Positions 42,673 to 53,600 of a DNA stretch of 64,000 nt are shown piece by piece. The stretch comes from Isoetes taiwanensis (taxonomy: Eukaryota; Streptophyta; Lycopodiopsida; Isoetales; Isoetaceae). A program made the position numbers and the translations under genes. The notes under the pieces were generated by a model. The model did not search any database. It was not told the DNA's origin and worked only from the letters and a program-made list of their open reading frames with translations. Location of the stretch: contig JAJEKV010000046.1 of NCBI GenBank assembly GCA_021234155.1, positions 10,618,818-10,682,817 of the forward strand. The letters run 5' to 3'. The first letter of the stretch is position 1. Every line of letters begins with the position of its first letter.

Positions 42673-42705
42673 GCGGCGGCCTTGGCCGCCGCAATAAATT
42701 TCTTG
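42673..42705 (+). other. Helitron 3' terminus, inner
   Basis: GCGGCGGC-CTTG-GCCGCCGC forms an 8-bp stem with 4-nt loop; 13 nt later the element ends TTTCTTG before T. In Helitrons this hairpin acts as the rolling-circle termination signal. Confidence 0.82.
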
Positions 42706-42946
42706 TATAGATAGAAGATAGATAGATAGATATAGATCATTTTTATAAGACCCACGCACTATCAAGATATCTTTCAACACCCATGCACTACAAAACCCAT
42801 GCAATTTTTAATTTGATGCTATTCAATTTAATGAATTTAATTTCATGTCATTTAACTTAGTGAACAAAAAATTTCAATTTAAGATTTTTGCTTCCACTAG
42901 GATAGGATAACATAGCATTGGAGGCCTTCTTAAGATTGTTATAGTT
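42706..42946. other. Outer Helitron tail between the two 3' ends
   Basis: Sequence belonging to the outer Helitron. It starts with a short GATA microsatellite (about 42706-42735) and then AT-rich sequence; no gene. Confidence 0.5.
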
Positions 42947-42978
42947 GTGGCGGCGACTGCCGCCGCAATAAGTTCTTG
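42947..42978 (+). other. Helitron 3' terminus, outer
   Basis: Stem GGCGGC/GCCGCC with loop GACT, extended by G-C and a T-G wobble, then AATAAGTTCTTG. The next base T42979 resumes the copia sequence. Confidence 0.85.
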
Positions 42979-43557
42979 TAATAATAATCCAGGTTATGAG
43001 CATTGGCTGGCAGCTAAGAAAGTTTTGAGATTTTTGAAAGGTACAAGAGACACAGGGATAGTTTATGATTCAAAAGATCTGAGATTAAAAAGTTACAGTG
43101 ATGCAGATTGGTGTGGGGATTTGGATGAACGAAAATCAACTTCAGGTTATGTTGTAATGTTAGGAGGGGCTCCAGTTAATTGGAGAAGCAAAAAACAATC
43201 CTCAATAGCTTTGTCAACAGCAGAATCAAAGTATGCATCTACAACTCTAGCAGCTAAGGAAATTATTTGGGCCAGAAGATTTTTAATGAGCTGGAAATAA
43301 AGCAGGAAGAGAGCACATAGTTATTTTGTAACAATCAAAGTTGTATTGCAATGACAAAGAATCATTTACATGAAAGGACTAAACACATAGAAATGGAGAT
43401 GCATTACATTAGAGATATGGTAAACAAGGGATTTATCCAGTTGGAGTATATAAGTTATGAAAGACAACTTGCAGACATCATGACAAAGACATTAGGTTGG
43501 AAAAGATATCAGAAATTGTCAGCAGAATTGAACTGCAAAAATACCAAATTATGATAT
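42979..43557 (+). pseudogene. Copia RNase H and tail, part after the Helitron (copy B)
   Basis: Resumes the copia frame directly (NNNPGYEHWLAAKK) with SDADWCGD, the STAES region and ADIMTKTLGW. One Glu in the RNase H differs from copy A (AESKYA versus AESEYA). It is nearly identical to 6351-6925. Confidence 0.88.
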
Positions 43558-43567
43558 GAAAGGCGAA

Positions 43568-44214
43568 TGTTGGAGTTCATGTCATAATTAACAAGAACAT
43601 GTTCAATCTGGAGATTAAAGTTGGAAGAACAGACAAAAATGCTAAAACAAAAAGGTTAAGTTGACAGTTGGAAATTCTGAGACAGTTAAAGGATAATTAT
43701 CTTGTTAATGCTTGAACAAGGTAATGAAGCAGAGAAATAGATGACATTGCTATTCCTAAGTTGAAGGTGTAGAGGAAATGATTAGAAGTTCACACGAAAA
43801 TAGACCATGGACTAGGTCATGTATTTGATCTATAAGACTTAGTTTATTGGTGAGATAAACCATTGAAATCATTTGAAGGAATATTCCTTAGACACCAACG
43901 ATATGCTTGGAGCCAATCTCGGTCCAATGCAATCGAGGCAGAAGGATCGGGCATTTTCGGCAACCTGCAAGCGGTCTGGCATGACCGCCGGACTGCTCAG
44001 ATAAATCAAAGAGCAGTATAGGGTTTGCTGTATCGAATGAATACTTGAGTCCTTGTGTGAAGGAAGGTAAGATCTGGATGATTTGAAGACATTTAGGGTC
44101 GATGCTACAGTATTTACTTCAATCCCATATGAACAGTGCTGCATATAATTTCATTCAATGGTCATTATTATTTATTTGACTTAAGCAATGAAGTTAGTAT
44201 TTTGGTGCTATATT
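43568..44214 (+). repeat. Copia 3' LTR, truncated (copy B)
   Basis: Same truncation point as copy A (GGTGCTATATT), so the loss predates the duplication. Confidence 0.86.
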
Positions 44215-44216
44215 AG

Positions 44217-46497
44217 TGTTGACCCCCAACCTGGCTTAGAGAGTCAAACACAAGAAGCCAACTTGAGTTTTCACTCAAGTTGGGGTTAGAACCTCCAGAT
44301 CACTTAAGGTGATCAATCTACACAAGAATTTTCCAAAAAAAAAAGCTCGATTCTGAGTTTGCATACCTTTCCCAATTCTGGAATTTGGACCCCTTACTCA
44401 AATCGATGCAGATCTCATAGACAGATTGATTTCCAAGGTCAGATGATTGTGACTTGTTCAGAAAAGTTGTAGGCAAGCAAGGGTAAAGATCTTGACCAAG
44501 TCTGAGTTTTAATTTGTGAGATATTCGATCTCAAAGTTGGGTCAAATTTTGGTCAATATCAGTCAAAACTAAAGACAGAGCTCAGAGTTTTGTAACTTGA
44601 GTTGTAGGTTGAATTTTGAAGAAATTCCAAAACTAAGATGCAATATAGACTTCAAAGGTAAGGTGCATGCTATCAAATCATGATTTGAATCACTAAAACT
44701 ATTTTTTTGGCACTGTTTTGTGGATATCAGTCTATCAGACAGAATGCAAAAAATGGTAACTTGAGTTTGGAATGGGATTTTTTCGAAATTTTTGTGCACA
44801 CAGGTGCAAATAAGATGGGAGATGAAGTGCAGACGGTCATATGCAGGAAAAAATAAAGGAATTCTTTACTGTAAAAATATTTGTGATGCAAAAATACTAA
44901 AGGATCATGACAATCGACTTTTTGAATACTTGGCAATCAATTTTCATTGATAGGAAGGTAATACAAGGTGAATAAGAATCTTGGGAACATAGATCAATCA
45001 TCAAAATAGCTTAGAAGGTCAACAAATAGTATCAAGTCAATAATATCAGTCCAATCTTCTCAGATTAGACTGTGGAACACTCAGAGACTTCAAGAACGTC
45101 TTCAGATCATGCTCAGCATGTATCAATGTCGAGGTTTGATGCATCTGGGCCTTCAAAAAACTTCTGTCAATGATCCCCAGGTATATAAGTTTAGATTTAA
45201 TGATTCCGGCATCTTAGTGCTTAGATTTAGGCTTAATATGATGCTTGAGAGCGGGAGTCCAGGATTAGGCAGTTTTTAAAACTTAAGAATTCGATTCCGG
45301 CGTGATTTGAGCTCATTTCAGATTTAGGTTAGAAGCATTTGTATTTTTTCGAGAAATTGGCGATACGGTGGCAAGTATTTCTTGAGGTATAAACCAGGAA
45401 TATGCCGTATTTTATAATTTTAGAAAGCCTGGCCATGGTTTTAAAAGGTCACTCATGAGAAAATTGAAGAATTGGGTCACCTAGGCAATAGTAACCCTAA
45501 TGTTTTTGGGAATATGCCAAGTTTGGGCATCATAGTGAGGAATATTCCATAGGGTAGACATACAACATGGCTTCTTATGGCACAATGGTAGATGAGCATA
45601 GGGGTATAAAAGGTTGCAAGAAGAATTAGGCTAAGAGAATTTACAAAAATGTGGCATAGGAAGTGGAAAGAAAAAAAGGGGTAAAAGATATGGAGGGCAA
45701 TGGTGAGAATAACTTATGGAGGAATAAAGATGCATTAAAAAAGAAGGAATTAGGCAAAGTATGGTAGGGTATGCAAAGGTAAGCAAAAGGGAAGTAAGTT
45801 TAGGGAAAAATGGCTAGGAGATTTCAAAAGGATGGGAATAGAGTGTAAAAATGGGTAAAAATGGCCTAGGGGTGGGATCAAGTACCATGGGGTCTTCCAA
45901 ACTCTAACTTCCAATCTTCAAAAAGCATCTTCCAATCTTCTTTTACCCAGCACCTCTTTGACTAGCTTTGACCTCAAATGAAGTATTTCTTATGGGAGTT
46001 GACCTTGAAGATAAATATCCTTTGACCTTCATACCAATGTTGACTACCAAGTTTTCCTTTGACTTAGCCTTCCTAAAATAAACCAATCAATTAGTATGTT
46101 GCCCTTTGGGGGCAACATCTCGCCAAAACAAGAAAATGGCTGGTCCCCTCAGCCATAAGGGGTCTTCAATTTTGTCCCAAAGTGTTTAGTGAGAATTATG
46201 GAAGAAAGAGGGTATAAAGTGCAAGTGTTGATGAAATAGTGGTGAATATGGTAGTGAGTGGATGTGAGTGAATGACAAAGGTGAGAATGAGTTGTGAATA
46301 TAGTAAGATGGTGATGGAAATGGAGTGTATGAGATGAAATGAGTGTGTAAATGTGGGAATCTCGCCAAAACAAGAAAATGTGTGAAAAGAAAAGGTAAGA
46401 ATGAGTGTGAATATGGTAAGATGGTGATGGAAATGAGGTGTGAGAGGGTGAAGTGAATGTGCAAAAGTTGAGATCTCGCCAAAACAAGAAAATGTGT
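44217..46497 (-). repeat. Gypsy LTR2 in reverse orientation (copy B)
   Basis: Counterpart of 7585-9845. It has three copies of CTCGCCAAAACAAGAAAATG (46119, 46361, 46475); copy A lost the first by a small deletion near 9480. Inner boundary uncertain. Confidence 0.7.
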
Positions 46498-47004
46498 GCC
46501 TCCCTGATCCTTAAAAATGCAACTCTGCTATGATGGTGAAGCTGAATTGCAGAGTGCTTTCTTTTGGGAATGAGAACAAGAATAAGGAGTTTAAATGGAT
46601 AGTAGGACCACTTATGGCAGATGAATAAAGATGGAAAAAGGGTGCACCTGTCATGGAAACATACAAACAAGTTAAACTTGATTCTTGCAACTCTGCTATG
46701 ATGGTGAAGCTGAATTTGCAGAGTGCACATTTGGGGAGATAAAATGAAAGAGCATGGCTGAATGGAGGGCAGGACCACAATGAGACAGATGAATGAAAAT
46801 GGAAAAAGGATGCTCCTGCAAATGACACTTGGCAATTAATAAAAATCCCTGTTTTGAAGCTATTTGATGGCTCATCCTTCATACTGGCTAATCTGCAAAT
46901 ATAAACTTAATGAAAGCATTAGTTCTAAATTTAAGACAAGTGAAATCTAATCCAACCTATCCAACCTATTCTAACTTTAATTCTAACTTGTCTAAGTTCT
47001 AGAA
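46498..47004 (-). repeat. G2 3' untranslated region (copy B)
   Basis: Counterpart of 9846-10346, with the same pair of repeats. No gene. Confidence 0.55.
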
Positions 47005-48691
47005 CATAAAAAAGAGACAAACATATATCTTTGATCCCAAGTACCTTTTCGGTGAATAGTGTTGATAGGATTTGGAAGTGGCATCCCTGTAGTTAATTCC
47101 TTCAACCAATAAGAATTGGTGCCTGCAGGTTCCAACACCTCATAGGGGCCCTCCCAAAGATTTTCAAACTTACTAGCCGAATCTTCCCTTGATTTATTCC
47201 ATTTTGAGAACTAATTCTCGGTCTTGAAAGTCCCTTGTATTTTATGAGCAGCTTTGAAAGCAGCCAAATCCTTGGCTTTTTAAGCAAATTAGCATTCTCG
47301 GCTTCCATTCTATATTCTTCTAAATGCAAAAGGGTATCCAGTCTTTCCCGCAAAGCATACTCAAAAGGCAAACACAACTTATGAGCTAACCTCGGAGATG
47401 GAAGCTCAAGCTCTCTGGAAAACGACTTCAATGCCATAGACTAAGTTAAAAGGGGTATGAGTGGTTGCTGCTTTAATGGTGACTCTATAAGCCCATAGGG
47501 CATCCACCGTTTGACATGCCAATCCTTTTGATTATCATCCTTTTGTTTTACGCAAAATGCCCTTCAAAACTTTATTAGTAGCCTACGCTTGACCATTACC
47601 TTGGGGATAGTAGGAGGAACGCTTGGTATGTTTGACTTTAAGAATGGTCAATAAATTAGCAATAACTTCATTCACAAAAGGGGTACCTCTATCAGAATGT
47701 AATTGTAGAGGAATACCAAACCATGCACAAATATACTCATGTAAGAACTTTCTTTGTTGTAATGGCATTAGCTTTGTCTTAAAGGAATTGCCTCGCCCAT
47801 TTGGTAAAAAATAATCTGTAGCTACAATAATGTCTCTTTGATGTTGCCCTGCAGAAGGGGGGTTAATAGGGCCAATATAATCTAATCCCCATATTTGAAA
47901 AGGTCCTGGAGAAATTATGGGGTTTAGTGCAGTTGGGAGGAGGATTCTTTTGCCAAATATCTGGCACTTGTGGCAAGATTTTATAGCAGTATAACAATCT
48001 TTAAATATTGTAGGCCAATAATAACCTGACCTGAGAATTTTCTTGGCAGTAGTATCTCCAGCAAAATGGCCTCCACATACTCCTTCATGCATTTCTCTAG
48101 TGATCAAAGCAGATTCCTCTTCATTGACACACCTCAGTAATAGTCCATCCCTGTTGACTTTACATAAAACATCATTAATCATTTTAAATTGCCTGCACTT
48201 TTCTTTAAATCTCCTTTGCTGGCTCGAGGTCGGTCCTGAAGGCATTTCCTTGAATTGTAAGAAATTCTTTATAGGTAGCTGCCAATCTTGTTGATTCTGC
48301 TCTTCATCATCTGCCTGTAAATAGGCTAAGGCATCCACAAAGTCAACAACTTCCACTACTTCCTCATGATCAAAGAAAATGTAAGGTAAATAAAGACTGG
48401 GACTCTTCACCTGATGTAACTCTTTTATGGAAATATTAAAGGTTTTTAGCTTGCAAGTCCACCTTTGAATTTTTGGTTTAGAGGTAGCTTTACCAAATAA
48501 CAAACCTGTTGGATTTTGCTTCATATAAACTTGAACTGAACTTTTCAATAGTAAATGACCTTGTCTGTCAATAAGGAACATGAGAGCAGCAGCACTCTTC
48601 TCCATTCTGGTGTATTTCTCTTCAGTTGAACTCCATTGTTTGCTAGCAAAAGCTATAGTGTGCTTGTCCTGCAGAATAGCTAGGCCTATGG
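47005..48691 (-). pseudogene. Gypsy G2 pol remnant: RNase H end and integrase (copy B)
   Basis: Minus strand. From 48691 to 47583 the frame is open without a break, covering the degenerate RNase H (no catalytic Asp), the HHCC zinc-binding region (HEGVCGGH, CHKC) and the integrase core up to PQGNGQA, although it reads ATDYFLPNGRGN where relatives have ATDYFTKWAEA. Below 47583 the frame is broken at many CAG/CTG sites. The remnant is cut at G1's LTR1 start exactly as in copy A. Confidence 0.86.
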
Positions 48692-51201
48692 TGCTGCCAT
48701 GCCATGGCAGCATGGAAGAGCCAAGCACATGTTTGCACTAATCCTCTCAGCTTGATTTGGTTTGCAAGATAATAGGGAAATGCTTCACTAGCATACATCA
48801 AAGCTTGAAGAGCAAAGGAAGGACAATTGACTCAAGTCACTCAAGAGATACAAAAGGTCAAACAAGCAAAGGAAGTGAAGAGAAGAGGAGAAAGAAGACC
48901 CCTTGAAGAATATTCCATGGTATGTAGCTCTTTGTGATCTTGGCATCTTTGGCATTTTGATCCCCTTCCCCATTTGCTCCACCATCCTAAGATACCCTTG
49001 TACTTTGATTCCTTGCTCATATGCCTCCCAAAAGTCAACCTTGACCTTGAAAGTTCTTTCTAGTCAAAATACACCTTCATGAAACACCACTTGCTTCATC
49101 ATCCACTAGTTCAAAAGTGACTTGACTTGGTCATAATCTTGCTCACAAAGTCAACATCCCATGCAACTTGAGCAAAGTTAAAAGAAGATTGCAAAAATTC
49201 CTAAGGGAAGTGCTCAAATTTCAAATGTGCCCTAAGAGGCACCTTAAAGTTGCTCCATAAATTTTTTTGGCTCCTAAATGAGCACTTGATGTGCCAAGTC
49301 ACTTCACACCTCACATCACACCTCACTTCACACGCCAAGTCATCATACCCATCATCATTCTAGCCATTTCATGTCAAACTCTCACATTCAAATCAAAATT
49401 CATATCAAAGTATTAAACTAGCTTCATTGTTGCCACATCACCATTGACACCTCATCACTCACACACGTCATCTCCATGTCATTCAAAAATTTTGACTAGA
49501 AAGAATTTTCAAATTCAAGATGGCTGACATGTCACCATTCCTATTGGCCACATCATACCACCTAGCCTTGTCATCATTTCCAAATGCCACTACATCCACT
49601 CCTTAGCTCATTTTTTTGCCAAAATCCAAAGAACTCCATTATGAGAAGAGATTCCAGAATCTTTTAGGGTGCAAGAAAAGATTCCCTCAGGAAAAAAGAA
49701 TTTTGAAAAAAGGCTTTGTTTTGGGCATTATATGTGCTTCCTAGGGAATCGTGCCTTAGTGCCTAGGGGTGCAAAAATTTTCCTATCTACCCCAAGCCTA
49801 ATTTCTCTTTCACCAATCTCCCCATGCGGGTGTGGGGCGGTGGAGGTACCGGATCCCACGTGGATATTGCAATAATAATCGAAATATTGAATTTTCTTCT
49901 TGTTATATACCTTGGCGCCAAATTGATTGAGCACTGTGGGATATTTAAATCGAACTCATATGAACCCTAAATCCGGAAAACGCCAAGATCCAGTTAATTT
50001 GGCCTAACAAACTAGCAAATCATGACTAAACTGGCCGAATCACCATGTTTAATGGCAAGAACATTTATTGCGGGCTAAAAGACAGAGGATTGAAGGGAAA
50101 TGATCAAGATCTCAACGGAACAGAGCATTTACAAAAGGGGCTTTTCTGCACAGAAAAAATTCGAGGGCTTTGAGGCAAAGAAGTGCTTTCTGGCTTTGAA
50201 GAAGGACCGGCTTGATGACCTTGAGCTTGATTCTGACCTCCAATGTTTACCTATGATCCAGATTATTGACTCAATTCTCTGGATTTGCTGAATGTGTACC
50301 TATTTGATCCTGTGCCCAAGACCACGAGCTTGGGATATTACATTGTGTCTCTTGAGTGTTTGATTAAATTGAAAATCCGACCTTTGTAGCAATCTGTTTG
50401 AGTTGCATCGAAACTCATTCCCAAAAGTAGGCAATTATCAGAGGCTAGGCGTCTTGTGTCTGTCCAAACTGTCAGATATGTGTGGTCTGCCTATGTAGCA
50501 ACTCTTTGGGAAGTGCAAAAGCCAAATTCCTGTCAAGGCAAAATTACAATACCAATTTGAGCCAACATCTTTAGATCCACTGGTATTGCACAACAGGCAT
50601 TGAGCATAAGAGAGTGATTGTTTGAGCATCAATCTTGTCAAACTAAATATGATGAACAAGGCAATGCTAGACACGCGTGCAATCCTTCATTAGAAAATAT
50701 CTTCTTTCAAGATTGTTCATTTTTTATAGTCTTAGGCAAAAATCGTCAAAAAAAAAAATTAGGTTCCTTTTTGTCAAAAAAAAGACTTGGCCCTTATTGT
50801 GCGGACAAAATCGAAAGGGAATAGAGTTGGTAACTCCAGAAAATTCCTTGCCAATATCGAAGTTCCAAATTTTTGCTCTCTGCCAGGGATATTGACCAAA
50901 AATTGACTGGGTCAGTGATCTAATTTTGGCCTACCTAACCTACTCAGACCTCGTTGAGATTTTATAGCCTGTTAGTGTCAAGTATTGAGCATCTTGAGGA
51001 GAGGGATCCATATCCATAGCTTGATAGGTCATTTTCTGCAAGTTATTTTGTGAAGCAGACTTTTTTGCCTTCAGGGAAACATACTCCTAGTGAACTTTTT
51101 TGCACCATTTTTGGAATTTTTGACTTTTGAGTGGTTGCCTCAAGCAACCTGGAGGTTCTAAACCACCGAGGTTGAAGGTTTTGCCGGGAACACCTTCAAC
51201 A
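48692..51201 (+). repeat. Gypsy G1 5' LTR (LTR1, copy B)
   Basis: About 2.5 kb from TGCTGCCATG to TTCAACA, matching 12031-14548. Differences near 49800-49990 again cluster on CAG/CTG and in homopolymers. Confidence 0.75.
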
Positions 51202-51204
51202 TTT

Positions 51205-51222
51205 TGGAGGTTCTACCACAGA
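51205..51222 (+). promoter_or_regulatory. G1 primer-binding site (copy B)
   Basis: TGGAGGTTCTACC, tRNA-Gln type as in copy A, three bases after the LTR end. Confidence 0.6.
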
Positions 51223-51245
51223 GATCATTTTCTGGAATCGAACTC

Positions 51246-53067
51246 ATGGCACCCTTAAGAACTAATGAGGCATCCGAGCCTCTTTGAAGCCTGAGGATAA
51301 TCATGAAGCTACTTGCAGCACCCACCGTCACTATACAAGCAAATGCAGGTATGCCTTATCAATACTTTGAGCTAAATGTGCCTATTCAGGTCCCCTCCTG
51401 TTTTTGATCCGAGCATGAATGCCAATAATTTCCTCAAGACTTTTGAAGAATACTACCAAGAATATGGTCACAAAAAGGGCTGTAAGTTTTCTGAGTTTAA
51501 AAAATGTTTCAAGAATGATGAAGTCAGGGCTTGGTTAGAGTATGTTGTAAGTTTAGGCACCAACTCTTGGGAAGAACTGGTAAAAACGTTTTTAGCAAGG
51601 TTTGGAAGAGTCTTGGACCCCCAGGATTTAATCTTTGAGTTGCAAACTTTTCGCATCAAACATGGTGAGAGTGTGCACCAGTATGTTGAAAGATTCAATC
51701 TCTATCTGGTCAAATGCCAAATCAATCATGTTCCTAACCATACCCTGCATCTAGTGGCTTCTTTTATCAGGGGATTAAGCAGCAGACCGAGGATACACAG
51801 AAAGCTTTTGAAGATCCAAAAACAAGAGGGGTTTGATACAATACACAAGGCTTTCACCAAGGCTACTGAAATTGCAGATATGATATCTTACTTACCAGAT
51901 GATGTGCACTCACCAAGTGATCCCTTTTTTCCAGATTATGAGCAAGAATATATGGGAGCAGCACCTATACCTATTTATGCTGTCCAAAAAGAGAAGAAAA
52001 AGGTTAAGATTGAAGATGATGAGGCTCCTACAGCAGATGTAAGAGCAGAGATCACCAAAGTGTCTGAAGCACTGGTTGAGGTAACCAAACAACTTCAAGA
52101 GCTGAAAAGCTCAAAATTTGAAAAGAAAACTTACCCTCCATGTGTGCATTGCTTTAGAGATACTCATTCTTCTGACTATTGCTGGTATAGGCCATGCACT
52201 AAGTGTGGAAAGAGAGGTCATTTTGGTAAAGAATGCCCTGTGTGTGAATTTTGTAAGGCTGTAGGGCATTATGAGGATAGGTGCAGTGTTAAAGAGTATT
52301 TTGCCAGACAAGAAAAGTCTAAAGTTAATGAGCCAAATGCATCTATAAGGTTTGTGCAGGAAATTGAGGAACAAGAGGAGATAATGGCTGTCCACACCAG
52401 GAGAATGAATAATGCCAAAGAAAGAGAATCAACACATGAGGAAGCTGACATCTTGAAACATAGGGATGCTGAGCAAGCAATGGCTGTGCCTCCTCCTCCT
52501 GCTCAGAAATTTGTCAAGAAGGAGAAAGAGTGTGAGGACTTTGAATATTTGTTGAAAAATTCAAAAATCTGTGTAGATTTGCTGACCTTGCTCAAGATAG
52601 CCCCTTCTTACAAAAAAAAGGTTCTCAATCTGACTAAGGAAGATGAGTTTGCCCTAACAAACCACATTGAGGAGCACATGCTCACTCAGGATGATTATGA
52701 TCCTGGAGCTTTCACTTGTGTTGCCAAAATGGGAGGAAAAATCTTAACCAAGGTTCTGCTAGATGGAGGATCACCCCTGAATGTAATGCCACACCATGTT
52801 ATGAGGCTATGTGGTCTAGAAATAGACAAGAAGGCTCCAATGATCTTAAAATCTTTCTCTAACACAAAAATCAATCCAGTTGGAATAGTTAGCAACGTGC
52901 CTATTGATGTTGAAGGAATAATGATTGCAGCTAACTTTGTTGTGGTTGCTTTTGAAGGAATAGGGGACAAATCAGATATATATGACTTACTTTTGGGCAG
53001 AAAATGGCTTTCTACAGTTGATGCTAGGCAGGAGAATGCACTATTTCAAATGGCAAGAAAAAGGTAA
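51246..53067 (+). pseudogene. G1 gag and protease (copy B)
   Basis: The start ATG is kept at 51246, but the first 130 bp carry about seven differences from copy A, nearly all at CAG/CTG, giving an early stop. From 51376 the frame is open through the Gag core, both zinc knuckles and the protease (VLLDGGSPLNVMP). A 13-bp deletion near 53030 shifts the frame after LSTVDAR. Confidence 0.87.
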
Positions 53068-53069
53068 CA

Positions 53070-53600
53070 TTGTACAATAAGTTAGGAGAGTTTGAAAGCA
53101 TGAATTTCATTGAAGAAGAAATGCTGCTATCACATCCATGTGAAGAATTTGAACTGAATGCAGTAGAGCTAGAGTCTAGCATAAAAATTCCAAAAGAATT
53201 AGCTTCAGCTAAAACAAGCAATTTTGCTTATTTATGGTTTGATAGTGGTGTTTCCAAAAGGCTTAATGTAGCATCTTCTGCTACTATTCTCAAGGATGCT
53301 TCCAACAGGTTGCTTGCTAAGGTGGGTAGAATTTATCCAAATGTCACTTCTAATATGGCAGAGTATAAGGCATTAATTGCAGGTCTTCAAGAAGCAAAAA
53401 ATCTAAACATTAGTGATGTAATCATCTTTGGAGACTCTCGGCTTTGTCTCAGCAGCAAATATCGAGGAGAATATCAGGCCAAGAGTGAAGACATGATGCA
53501 TTTCGAGAGATCAAGCTATTTGGAACTGAAGAATTTTGAAACTTGGGAACTTTGCCATGTGCCAAGGGAGCAAAATTGTGAAGCAGGACTCACAGCGTGA
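53070..53600 (+). pseudogene. G1 archaeal-type RNase H (copy B)
   Basis: Frame resumes at LGEFESMNF and reads LWFDSGVSK (Asp kept, next Gly to Ser), MAEYKAL and FGDSR. It then becomes garbled between 53435 and 53610, where every difference from copy A involves CAG/CTG; the last catalytic Asp is not read here. Confidence 0.82.

Larger units (their letters stand above)
39681..42705 (+). mobile_element. Non-autonomous Helitron, inner (3,025 bp), nested in the outer one
   Basis: Begins TCTCTAATATATAATTGTAA after an A and ends with an 8-bp-stem GC hairpin (42673-42692), then AATAAATTTCTTG, followed by T. Both ends match those of the outer Helitron in sequence and spacing, so they belong to one family. 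The flanks TTTATATA|TATAGATAG fit an A|T insertion. Cargo: heat-shock-type promoter near the 5' end and a CYP72-clan P450 pseudogene on the minus strand. No Rep/helicase. Confidence 0.85.
34954..42978 (+). mobile_element. Non-autonomous Helitron, outer (8,025 bp)
   Basis: Present only in copy B; copy A has the uninterrupted sequence GCAGATA|TAATAATAATCC at 6346/6347. The insertion is between A and T, without target-site duplication. It begins TCTCTAATATATAATTGTAA and ends with a GC-rich hairpin (42947-42966) followed by AATAAGTTCTTG. These are the structural marks of Helitrons, except that the last four bases are CTTG rather than the canonical CTRR. It encodes no Rep/helicase. It carries MED33-like exons, other exon-like pieces, a heat-shock-type promoter and a nested Helitron of the same family. 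Confidence 0.88.

Noticed and set aside
42783-42805. CACTACAAAACCC as a CACTA terminus
   Set aside because: No subterminal repeats or partner end; lies in the Helitron tail.
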